Shown in pieces: positions 5,720 through 12,440 of a stretch of DNA of 14,485 nt (the first letter of the stretch is position 1; each line of letters begins with the position of its first letter). The notes beneath the pieces were generated by a model. It had not been told where the DNA came from. It did no database searches and saw nothing but the letters and a program-made list of their open reading frames with translations. This stretch comes from Methanocella sp. (GTDB taxonomy: Archaea; Halobacteriota; Methanocellia; Methanocellales; Methanocellaceae), in contig NZ_DATJPM010000078.1 in NCBI RefSeq assembly GCF_035506375.1, positions 1 through 14,485 on the forward strand, read 5' to 3'. Both the position numbers and the translations under genes were made by a program.

Positions 5720-6808
5720 ATGCTCGACGACCAATACCTGTACAGGCTCGAAAAAGGAGAGACATTTCATATCATAGACCAGGATGGGACGGCGAACGAG
5801 CTGGACCCGGGCCTGCCGCCGGATATGCTCGTTAAAATGTACCGGATGATGGTGCAGGCCCGGATGTTCGACGAGAAGGCGATAAAGCTTCAGAGGGCCG
5901 GCCGCATGGGGACATACCCGCCGCTGAGCGGCCAGGAGGCAGTGCAGGTCGGCAGCGCCTTCGCGCTGGACGACGCGGACTGGATGGTGCCCTCGTATCG
6001 TGAGGCCGGGGCCATGATGGCCAGGGGCGTGCCCATGAAGCTCCAATACATGATGTGGATGGGCAACGACCTTGGTAACCGGATCCCCGACGGTGTGAAC
6101 TGCCTCCCTATATCCATCCCCGTGGGCAGCCAGATGCTGCACGCTACGGGCATGGCCTGGGCGGCGAATATTCGAAAGGAAAAGAACGCCTTCTTATGCT
6201 ATTTTGGCGACGGGGCCACGTCCCGGGGCGACTTCCACGAGGCCCTGAACTTCGCGGGCGTCTTTCAGGTCCCCGCCGTCTTCCTGTGCTCGAACAACGG
6301 CTTCGCCATCTCGACGCCGGTAGTCCTGCAGACGCATGCGGAGACGATCGCGCAAAAGGCCATCGCCTACGGCATCCGGGGCTACCGCCTCGACGGCATG
6401 GACGTGCTTGCTTCCTACGTGCTGGCGAAGGATGCTCTCGACCGGGCGAAGAAAGGCGAAGGCCCGGCGCTCATCGAGGCGCTCTGCTATCGTTTCGGGC
6501 CGCACACGACGGCCGATAACCCCGACCTTTATCGTGATAAAGAAATGGTGGAAAAGCTTAAAAGGGAAAATGACCCGGTCCCCAGGTTCAGGAACTACCT
6601 GGCGAGAAAAAAGCTCTGGGATGACGCCAGGGATAAGGCGCTCATCGAAGAGATCGATAGCCTGGTCGATGCAGCAGCCAGAGAGGCGGAGCAGGCTCCG
6701 CCGCCGAAGTTCGAGGGCCTCGTTAAAAACGTGTTCGCGCAGGTGCCCGCCTACCTGGAGGATGAGCTCAATTACTTTAAGAAAGTCTCGGGAGGCGGCG
6801 GACAATGA
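5720..6808 (+). CDS. pdhA: Pyruvate dehydrogenase E1 component, alpha subunit
   Basis: At 362 residues this matches the full length of E1 alpha in the E1 alpha2-beta2 class. With the beta subunit it decarboxylates a 2-oxoacid on thiamine diphosphate and transfers the acyl group to the lipoyl arm of E2. The diphosphate-binding motif runs from GDG (163-165; GDGATSRGDFHEALNFAG) to NN (192-193; NNGFAISTP). The active-site histidine segment is FGPHTTADNP, with His262. GRMGTYPPLSGQEA (61-74) and the segments after it agree closely with Bacillus-type PdhA as I recall it, so pyruvate is the best substrate guess. Branched-chain oxoacids and acetoin remain possible, since the close paralogs cannot be separated by eye. 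It follows lipA by three bases and overlaps the beta-subunit gene, so the two are translationally coupled. Confidence 0.93.
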   Translation: MLDDQYLYRLEKGETFHIIDQDGTANELDPGLPPDMLVKMYRMMVQARMFDEKAIKLQRAGRMGTYPPLSGQEAVQVGSAFALDDADWMVPSYREAGAMMARGVPMKLQYMMWMGNDLGNRIPDGVNCLPISIPVGSQMLHATGMAWAANIRKEKNAFLCYFGDGATSRGDFHEALNFAGVFQVPAVFLCSNNGFAISTPVVLQTHAETIAQKAIAYGIRGYRLDGMDVLASYVLAKDALDRAKKGEGPALIEALCYRFGPHTTADNPDLYRDKEMVEKLKRENDPVPRFRNYLARKKLWDDARDKALIEEIDSLVDAAAREAEQAPPPKFEGLVKNVFAQVPAYLEDELNYFKKVSGGGGQ

Positions 6809-7779
6809 TGATGAATAACGTCCAGGCCGTAAATGACGCGCTGATGTACGAGATGGGACGCGACCCCTCGGTAATGGTCATAGGCGAGGACGTCGGCCGG
6901 GAAGGCGGCGTTTTCCGGGCCACGGCCGGCCTTCAGCTAAAATATGGCAAGGCCAGGGTGGTCGATACGCCGCTATCGGAGAACGGCATCGTGGGTACGG
7001 CAGTCGGGCTGGCTCTGAACGGGATGAAGCCCGTCGCGGAGATACAATTTTCCGGGTTTGTGCTGGCCGCATATGACCAGCTAATGTCCCATGCCTCGCG
7101 CATGCGGCAGCGCTCCATGGGAAGGTTCCACGTGCCCATGGTCGTGCGAATGCCATTCGGCGGCGGCGTGCGGGCGCTGGAGCACCACAGCGAGAGTGAC
7201 GAGACCATCTACGTACAGATCCCGGGCCTGAAAGTCGTCGCGGCCTGTACGCCGACCGACATGAAGGGCTTGCTGATCTCTGCGATCCGGGACCCGGATC
7301 CAGTCGTTTTCCTCGAGCACATACGATTATACAGGGCCTTCCGGGAAGATGTGCCCGAAGGCGAGTTTACAGTGCCCATCGGAAAGGCACGCGTGGCTCT
7401 GCAGGGCAAAGACCTGACGATACTTGCCTGGGGGGCCATGGTCAATGTTTCCCTGGAGGCGGCAAAACTGCTGCGGAAGGAGAACATCAGCGCCGAGGTC
7501 GTCGACCTTCGGACGCTGAAGCCGCTGGATAAGGAGGAGGTCTTAAACTCCGTGAAGCGTACGGGCAGAGTAGTCATCGTGGAGGAAGCGCACAGGATAT
7601 CGGGCTTCGGCTCCGACCTGAGCGCCATCATCTCCGAGGAAGCAATGCTGTACCTTAAAGCGCCGATATTACGGGTATCCGGCTATGATATCCGGTTCCC
7701 GCTCTATAAGCTGGAGGACGAGTACCTGCCTGACCCGCATCGGGTCGTACTGGCGGCAAGGGAAGTCATGAGTTTTTGA
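6805..7779 (+). CDS. pdhB: Pyruvate dehydrogenase E1 component, beta subunit
   Basis: This 324-residue protein is the partner of E1 alpha and supplies the other half of each thiamine-diphosphate site. GEDVGREGGVFRAT (27-40) and TPLSENGIVGTAVG (55-68) are the family signatures; Glu59 is the residue that activates the cofactor's aminopyrimidine ring. FGGGVRALEHHSES (118-131) and the C-terminal transketolase domain (from about 200; AEVVDLRTLKPLD) complete a normal-length subunit. Three ATGs stand in a row (6805, 6808, 6811). I chose the first because GGAGG (6791-6795) is nine bases upstream and it overlaps the alpha stop by four bases (ATGA). The E2 gene begins 10 bases after its end. Confidence 0.94.
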   Translation: MMMNNVQAVNDALMYEMGRDPSVMVIGEDVGREGGVFRATAGLQLKYGKARVVDTPLSENGIVGTAVGLALNGMKPVAEIQFSGFVLAAYDQLMSHASRMRQRSMGRFHVPMVVRMPFGGGVRALEHHSESDETIYVQIPGLKVVAACTPTDMKGLLISAIRDPDPVVFLEHIRLYRAFREDVPEGEFTVPIGKARVALQGKDLTILAWGAMVNVSLEAAKLLRKENISAEVVDLRTLKPLDKEEVLNSVKRTGRVVIVEEAHRISGFGSDLSAIISEEAMLYLKAPILRVSGYDIRFPLYKLEDEYLPDPHRVVLAAREVMSF

Positions 7780-7789
7780 AGGTGAAAGA

Positions 7790-9013
7790 TTGGCATACGA
7801 GTTCAAGCTGCCCGACCTGGGCGAGGGCATAACGTCCGGCGAGATCAAGAAATGGCACGTGAGGAAGGGGGAGAAGGTCGGGGAGGATCAGACCATCGCC
7901 GAGGTCGAGACCGATAAGGCCGTGGTCGAGCTTCCGTCGCCCGTTACCGGCATTGTCGAGGACCTCAGGGCACCTGAGGGTAATAAGGTCAATGTCGGCG
8001 AAGTAATCGCCGTCATCAAAGAAGAAGGGGCGCCGGAGGCGCCAGCACAGCCGAAGGCCGAAGAGACAGCGCAGGAAGCCCGTAAGCCCGAGGTCCAGGC
8101 GCCACCGCCGCCAGCCGAAGCGAAGAAAGTACCGGCCCTTGCTACGCCCGCTACCCGGATGCTGGCGAAACAGCTTAGTGTCGACATCGATACCATTAAA
8201 GGCACCGGGCCCATGGGCCGTATCACCGACGAGGACGTGAAAAGTGCGGCACAGATGCCCGTGGAGAAAAAGCCGGAGGCTCCGCCGGCGCCGGCTCCTC
8301 AGAAAGCCATGGGCAGAGAAGAGCGCATACCATTCCGGGGCATCCGGAGGACTATATCGGAGAACATGATGCGCTCCGTATCGCATACCGCCCAGGTGAC
8401 GCTGGTCGACGACGCCGACCTGACTAAGCTCGTAGAAATACGTGAGCGCATAAATAAAAAGCTGGGCGGGGAGGCCAAAATCAGCTACCTCGCCTTTTTT
8501 GTCAAGGCCGTGGTCGCCGCCCTCATAGCCCACCCTGTACTAAACTCCAGTTTAGACGAGGAGAAGGGCGAGATCGTCATAAAAAAATACTACAATATCG
8601 GCATTGCGGTAGATACCGACCGGGGCCTGATCGTCCCGGTCCTCAAGGACGCCGACAAAAAGAGCTTAATTGATATCTCAAAGGAGCTCGTCCACATCAT
8701 CGAGCTGACGCGGGACGGCAAGATCGGCGTGGAACAGCTCAAGGGCAGCACGTTCACCATCGCGAACATCGGCAGTATCGGCGGGCTCTTTTCAACGCCC
8801 ATCGTCAACTATCCAGACGTAGCGATCCTCGAGATGCAGCAGATACGGGATATGCCGAGGGTCGTGGACGGTAATATCGTCATCCGAAAGGTCATGTACC
8901 TGCCGCTCACCATCGACCACCGCATCGTGGACGGCGCGGACGGCCAGCGCTTCTTGAACGACCTGAAGCGGTTCCTGGAAGACCCGGAGCAATTGCTAGT
9001 GAGTATGGTGTAG
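7790..9013 (+). CDS. pdhC: Dihydrolipoamide acetyltransferase (E2)
   Basis: The 407-residue core protein carries the swinging lipoyl arm and transfers the acyl group to CoA. Residues 1-78 form one lipoyl domain with the modified lysine in ETDKAVVELPSP (Lys43). A flexible Ala/Pro/Glu linker covers about 79-115. A peripheral-subunit-binding domain that would hold E1 and E3 follows (about 117-153; TPATRMLAKQL, GTGPMGRITDEDV). A second Ala/Pro linker leads to the acyltransferase domain (about 180-407), with the catalytic DHRIVDG motif (His377, Asp381). The start is TTG, supported by a perfect GGTGA ribosome site (7781-7785) four bases upstream. This one protein should be the substrate of LipA and of LplA/LplB encoded nearby. 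The acyl specificity cannot be fixed by eye. Confidence 0.94.
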   Translation: MAYEFKLPDLGEGITSGEIKKWHVRKGEKVGEDQTIAEVETDKAVVELPSPVTGIVEDLRAPEGNKVNVGEVIAVIKEEGAPEAPAQPKAEETAQEARKPEVQAPPPPAEAKKVPALATPATRMLAKQLSVDIDTIKGTGPMGRITDEDVKSAAQMPVEKKPEAPPAPAPQKAMGREERIPFRGIRRTISENMMRSVSHTAQVTLVDDADLTKLVEIRERINKKLGGEAKISYLAFFVKAVVAALIAHPVLNSSLDEEKGEIVIKKYYNIGIAVDTDRGLIVPVLKDADKKSLIDISKELVHIIELTRDGKIGVEQLKGSTFTIANIGSIGGLFSTPIVNYPDVAILEMQQIRDMPRVVDGNIVIRKVMYLPLTIDHRIVDGADGQRFLNDLKRFLEDPEQLLVSMV

Positions 9014-9014
9014 C

Positions 9015-10424
9015 ATGGTCGTCGGGGATATCGAGACAGGCACGGACGTGCTCATAGTAGGGGCCGGGCCCGCCGGCTATACCTGCGCGATCGCAGCGGC
9101 CCGCCAGGGCCTCGATGTGACGCTCATAAATAAGAACGAGCTGGGCGGCGTGTGCCTGCATAAGGGCTGTATACCCGTCAAGACGCTGCTAAACGTTTAC
9201 CGTCTGGCCGGGGATTATAAGGGTGCAGCCTCCATGGGCCTGAAGGCGGATGCCGTCTCAGTCGACCGCCAGAAAGCGCTCGAATGGAAGGACTCGGTCG
9301 TAAAAAGGCTGGAAACAGGCATCCGGGAGCTGTGTACGGGCAGCGGTGTCCAAATCATGGAAGGCTCCTGCGCGTTCCTTTCATCGTCCAGGGCGGTCGT
9401 TAACGGCCCTTCGGGCACGCAGCACGTACAATTTAAGCGGGCGGTCATTGCGACCGGTGGCAGGCATAAGCCTTTGCCTGGCCTTCCCTTTGACGGCAGC
9501 CTGGTCATTAATCCGGACGAGGCGCTGGATATGCCCGACGAGGGGACGGTCATACTGGGCGGCGGCTATGCGGCCCTAACGATCGCGGCCCTCATGGCGT
9601 CGCAGGGGAAGAAATTCACTATCGTCCATAAGGGCGACCTGATATTATCGTTCCTGGACGAGGAGATCCTTGAGCCTGTGCTGAAAAAGTTCAGAGATAA
9701 TGGCGTGGGTATCTACTCCGCCTCCTCCTGGAATGTAAAAAAGTCCGGCGATAATGTGTATATTGACTTTGATAGCGGCGGTAAGAAAGAGACGATCAAG
9801 GCGGCCAAGCTCATTCCGGATAACGGGATGATCGGCAATACGGACGGCCTGGGCCTGGAAAATACGGGCGTGAAGACCGTCCGGGACGGTTTTATCGAGG
9901 ACGGCGAGAACTATCGGACCGGCGACCCTTCTATTTATGCCATCGGAGACGTGTGCGGCATGCATGGAAACGCCTGTACGGCATACAGGCAGGGGCAGTC
10001 TCTGGCGGATATACTGGCGGGGAAGCCTGGCCTGCCGGACTATTTTGCGACGCCTTTAACGATCTCGACAGACCCGGAGATCGCCTCGACAGGATATTCA
10101 GAGGAAAAAGCACGGGACTCGGGCATCGAAACTATCGTGGGCAGGTTCCCGTTCACGGCCAGTGGTAAGGCCGTTTCAACGGGAAAGACGTCCGGCTTCG
10201 TAAAAGTCATCGCCGAAAAAATCTCTCACCGGATACTCGGGATTCATGCCGTAGGGCCCGATGTATTCAATATTTGCCAGGAGGGTGCCTTCGCCATCGA
10301 GATGGGAGCTCGACTGGAGGATGTCGTTTTGACCCTTCACCCGCACCCGACTTTATGCGAGGCGGTGCGGGAGGCGTGCGCCGATGCCATCGGCATGTCG
10401 ACGAGCATCACTGAAAGAAAATAG
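9015..10424 (+). CDS. lpdA: Dihydrolipoamide dehydrogenase (E3), unusual nucleotide site
   Basis: The 469-residue flavoprotein would reoxidise the dihydrolipoyl arm of E2. The FAD-binding GAGPAG is at 16-21, the redox disulfide Cys47/Cys52 is in GGVCLHKGC, the second FAD contact is YAIGD (308-312), and the C-terminal His-Glu pair lies in HPHPTLCE (His444, Glu449). The pyridine-nucleotide domain departs from the norm. The usual GGGYIGxE reads GGGYAALT (182-189), and the acidic residue that normally ends the second strand in NAD-specific enzymes is replaced by His205-Lys206 (TIVHKGD). Both resemble NADP-linked relatives such as glutathione reductase, so NADP may be preferred; this is inference. 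The segment that usually reads GRxPNT is also altered (GMIGNT, 271-276). The gene starts one base after E2 and ends five bases before the convergent lplA. Confidence 0.9.
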   Translation: MVVGDIETGTDVLIVGAGPAGYTCAIAAARQGLDVTLINKNELGGVCLHKGCIPVKTLLNVYRLAGDYKGAASMGLKADAVSVDRQKALEWKDSVVKRLETGIRELCTGSGVQIMEGSCAFLSSSRAVVNGPSGTQHVQFKRAVIATGGRHKPLPGLPFDGSLVINPDEALDMPDEGTVILGGGYAALTIAALMASQGKKFTIVHKGDLILSFLDEEILEPVLKKFRDNGVGIYSASSWNVKKSGDNVYIDFDSGGKKETIKAAKLIPDNGMIGNTDGLGLENTGVKTVRDGFIEDGENYRTGDPSIYAIGDVCGMHGNACTAYRQGQSLADILAGKPGLPDYFATPLTISTDPEIASTGYSEEKARDSGIETIVGRFPFTASGKAVSTGKTSGFVKVIAEKISHRILGIHAVGPDVFNICQEGAFAIEMGARLEDVVLTLHPHPTLCEAVREACADAIGMSTSITERK

Positions 10425-10429
10425 GCGTA

Positions 10430-11170
10430 TTATCTGGAAAAGTTCCATTCGTAGCTTTCGTATTTTCGGATATTTTCCCCGGCAAGGGAATGTTCCGCTT
10501 CGCTGAGTTCCCCGAACTCCCATTCCTTTCCCATGGTAAAAGCCTTGAGTAAGGCATCATACAGGTCTTCCATGGATGCGCCGCATAATTCCCGGACACA
10601 GGCGACGCCATCACCGAACATGGCGGCGGGCTTATCGGAAAGTTTGAGTTTTGAGGGCTTGAGCACCGAGAACATCGTCGAGCGGTCCAGGCCATAGAGG
10701 ATGGTGCCATGCTGGGTCAGGACGCCCTGCCTTCGCATCTGGGCACTCCCGGAGATCTTACGGCCGCCTACGATGACATCGTTGATCGGCCGGAAAGATG
10801 CTTCGATGCCGATGCCGGCAAGCCCGCGTATCAGACAGGAGCAGATCTCCCGATACGATTCCCGGATATCCTTCGAGAAGAGCGATTCGGGGGCGATGAC
10901 CGCGTACGTGATCTCGCCGGCGGGATCGTGGTAGACGGCGCCGCCGCCCGTCCCGCGCCGCACGAAGTCGATGCCCAGCCTGCGGCAGGCGTCCAGGTCG
11001 ATCTCGTCGCCCGCACACTGGAAACAGCCAATGGTCACGGCGCCGGGAGACCACCGGTAAAAGCGTATCGTCGGGGGCGACAAATCCTCTCTGACCAGCG
11101 AGGAGATCGCCTCGTCGATGGCCATGTTCTCGGCCGCGGAATAAGAGTTAAGATCTATGACCCGCCACAT
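10430..11170 (-). CDS. lplA: Lipoate-protein ligase, catalytic subunit
   Basis: The 246-residue protein belongs to the biotin/lipoate ligase fold. It activates lipoate (or octanoate) with ATP and joins it to the lysine of a lipoyl domain. Visible signatures are RRGTGGGAVYHD (71-82), the acyl-adenylate loop, and GGRKISGSAQ (135-144) with the conserved Lys138, then HGTILYG. The usual C-terminal domain is missing and is supplied by the separate LplB just upstream, as in Thermoplasma. I chose ATG 11170 because GGGGTG lies six bases before it; a GTG at 11179 would add three residues. It overlaps lplB by 23 bases. An octanoyltransferase of the LipM type is an alternative, but the neighbouring LplB favours a ligase. 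The obvious target is the E2 encoded convergently. Confidence 0.9.
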   Translation of the reverse strand: MWRVIDLNSYSAAENMAIDEAISSLVREDLSPPTIRFYRWSPGAVTIGCFQCAGDEIDLDACRRLGIDFVRRGTGGGAVYHDPAGEITYAVIAPESLFSKDIRESYREICSCLIRGLAGIGIEASFRPINDVIVGGRKISGSAQMRRQGVLTQHGTILYGLDRSTMFSVLKPSKLKLSDKPAAMFGDGVACVRELCGASMEDLYDALLKAFTMGKEWEFGELSEAEHSLAGENIRKYESYEWNFSR

Positions 11171-11462
11171 CGACGGCACCCCGGTACAATCGGGCTATGA
11201 TGGGGACGTCCAGGCCCACAAGCTGAAGCCGGTTCTCGCTGACCGCCGCCTCGAGGGCTGACACGACGGCGTCGAGCGGCTCATCGCCGCGGAGACTGGA
11301 AAGTGTATTTTCAATTATGAGGATGCCTTCCCCGGGATATATAAAAAAGTCCCCTGACAGCATGACATTGCCCATCTCATCTATGCGTAGCCGGGCCAGC
11401 TTGCCGCCCGGCGCCTTCGCTTCCGTCACGAGCTCTCGGTCGGCAGGCCGCTCATCTTCCAT
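11148..11462 (-). CDS. lplB: Lipoate-protein ligase accessory subunit
   Basis: The product of up to 104 residues matches the separate C-terminal domain of archaeal lipoate ligases, which LplA needs in order to form lipoyl-AMP. The recognisable core is KAPGGKLARLRIDEMG, then the family hallmark SGDFFIYPGEG, then an amphipathic helix region (LDAVVSALEAAVSE). Two starts are possible. ATG 11462 overlaps the rhodanese gene by 37 bases and has GGGA directly before it. GTG 11429 overlaps the rhodanese stop by exactly four bases (GTGA) and would begin just before the conserved KAPGGK, giving 93 residues. I report the longer form but consider the GTG start equally likely. Both overlaps point to coupled translation from rhodanese through lplB to lplA. 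Confidence 0.85.
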   Translation of the reverse strand: MEDERPADRELVTEAKAPGGKLARLRIDEMGNVMLSGDFFIYPGEGILIIENTLSSLRGDEPLDAVVSALEAAVSENRLQLVGLDVPIIARLYRGAVDVAGHRS

Positions 11463-11761
11463 TCCCGTATCCCGCCCTTATAATCGCGGACGTTCATAAA
11501 GCCCATTTTTGCCAGCATCTTTGCCGCGCTGCTGCTCGCCGAACAGACGAAGCTGTCGCAATAGACGATGAGCTCTTCGGCGGGCTTAAAAAGTGTTTTA
11601 GCCTTATCCAGCTCGTCCAGCGGAAGGGATATCGCTCCCTTGATGTGCTCCTTCGCATAGTCCTCACGGCCGCGCACGTCGATCAGCTTGAACGGCCCGC
11701 TGCCCTCGAGGGTCCGCTTTAAGTGCGGCAGGCTGATGAATTTGATCTGCTCGGTCGCCAT
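11426..11761 (-). CDS. Single-domain rhodanese-like sulfurtransferase
   Basis: The 111-residue cytosolic protein has the rhodanese fold: FKLIDVRGREDYAKEHIKGA (25-42 holds the LIDVR...HI(K)GA signature), the active-site loop at VYCDSFVCSASS with Cys68 as the expected persulfide carrier and Cys73 close by, and a closing GF-x-NVRDYKGGIREW (87-101). The loop is longer than the common YCxxGxRS form, like a subclass with CxxxxCxxS. I chose ATG 11761 (GGTGAT five bases upstream) over an upstream frame that lacks a ribosome site. It is the first gene of a minus-strand operon with lplB and lplA. That raises the idea that it supplies sulfur to rebuild the LipA auxiliary cluster, which is consumed at each turnover; this is inference from context. 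Confidence 0.88.
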   Translation of the reverse strand: MATEQIKFISLPHLKRTLEGSGPFKLIDVRGREDYAKEHIKGAISLPLDELDKAKTLFKPAEELIVYCDSFVCSASSSAAKMLAKMGFMNVRDYKGGIREWKMSGLPTESS

Positions 11762-11790
11762 CGCATCACCTTGATAATTATATATGTATG

Positions 11791-11806
11791 TATACAATAA
11801 AAGTTT
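11791..11806 (-). promoter_or_regulatory. Possible TATA region for the rhodanese-lplB-lplA operon
   Basis: The minus strand reads AACTTTTATTGTATA from 11805 down to 11791. A box here would give a transcript start near 11772 and a short leader that includes the GGTGAT ribosome site. The whole 11770-11800 stretch is AT-rich with several TATA-like strings, so the exact box is uncertain. Confidence 0.3.
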
Positions 11807-11878
11807 GTGGCCTGCGGGAAAACCGTTAAAGTCACATATATAATGGCCATTTCTCCGAAGTTCTGCCCACTAATTCAT

Positions 11879-11890
11879 AAATATATAATT
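11879..11890 (+). promoter_or_regulatory. TATA box for the secreted Lys/Met-rich protein gene
   Basis: AAATATATAATT lies 73-84 bases before ATG 11963 and predicts a transcript start near 11912, leaving a leader of about 50 bases. A second TATA-like string, CAATATATTTTG (11895-11906), would start closer to 11928. The leader contains the pairing segments TACCC (11918-11922) and GGGTA (11941-11945), a weak possible stem before the ribosome site. Confidence 0.45.
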
Positions 11891-11962
11891 GACGCAATAT
11901 ATTTTGTAAACAGAGTATACCCTGGGTGATACCGGGGTGTGGGTAATTGAGGAGGTAATATT

Positions 11963-12394
11963 ATGAGGAAAATAGGGGTAGCCCTGGTCATTTTACTGCT
12001 GTTGGCCTTTTTCACGGCATCCCAGGCGGGCTTCGCGATGACCACCAGTAACATCCTGGGTCAAACGAGCATCGGCAAGTCCAAGGCAACGCTGAACGAC
12101 ATCCAGAAGAAGCTGACATCCGGCAGCTCGGACATCGCGAAGCAGAGCCAGCTTATGGACGCCTACGCGAAGTACATGGCCAAGCAGACGATGGGCAACG
12201 TAACTAAGAACATCAATACCGGCAAGAAAGCGGCCAAAGCCACTATCAAGGCGCCTTCGACAGCGGGCATGTCCGTACCGACGCAGGGCATCGGCGATGC
12301 CATCAAGGCGCTGGGTAACGTCGAAGTGAGCATGAAGTCGCCCGCGAGCATGGCAAAGGGCATGCAGATGCCGAAGCTTGCCGTCATGAAATAA
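11963..12394 (+). CDS. Secreted small basic Met/Lys-rich protein, function unknown
   Basis: The 143-residue product begins with a clear signal peptide (MRK, then a hydrophobic core of about residues 4-17). Cleavage is likely after SQA (22) or GFA (25). The mature part has no cysteine and no further membrane segment. It carries about 17 Lys against 5 Asp/Glu, so it is strongly basic, and about 10 Met, several in short SM, GM or QM contexts near the C-terminus (SMKSPASMAKGMQM). The middle looks helical and polar (SQLMDAYAKYMAKQTMG). I recognise no family. The ribosome site GGAGGT (11951-11956) is near perfect, and a good promoter and terminator frame it, so it is probably a well-expressed single gene. 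Roles at the cell surface, or in binding anionic polymers or metals, are only guesses. Confidence 0.7.
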   Translation: MRKIGVALVILLLLAFFTASQAGFAMTTSNILGQTSIGKSKATLNDIQKKLTSGSSDIAKQSQLMDAYAKYMAKQTMGNVTKNINTGKKAAKATIKAPSTAGMSVPTQGIGDAIKALGNVEVSMKSPASMAKGMQMPKLAVMK

Positions 12395-12400
12395 AGCCAG

Positions 12401-12440
12401 ACGACTTTGGGGAGCCATCCTCAAAGTCGTTTAAAAAAAT
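12401..12440. terminator. Bidirectional hairpin terminator
   Basis: A 13-bp stem (12401-12413 with 12418-12430; one G-T pair at 12410/12421) closes the tetraloop GCCA. It is followed by TTTAAAAAAATTT. It sits between the stop of the secreted-protein gene (12394) and the stop of the convergent acyl-CoA synthetase (12441), so it can serve both transcripts. Confidence 0.75.

Noticed and set aside
5144..6142. Long minus-strand open frame (332 residues) opposite lipA and E1 alpha
   Set aside because: It crosses two well-supported genes, is very His- and Arg-rich and shows no motif; GC-rich coding DNA often leaves such antisense frames.
5720..10424. Assigning the complex to acetoin or branched-chain oxoacids
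   Set aside because: Visible motifs agree best with pyruvate-type E1 subunits, and no acetoin- or branched-chain-specific genes are nearby; kept only as an alternative.
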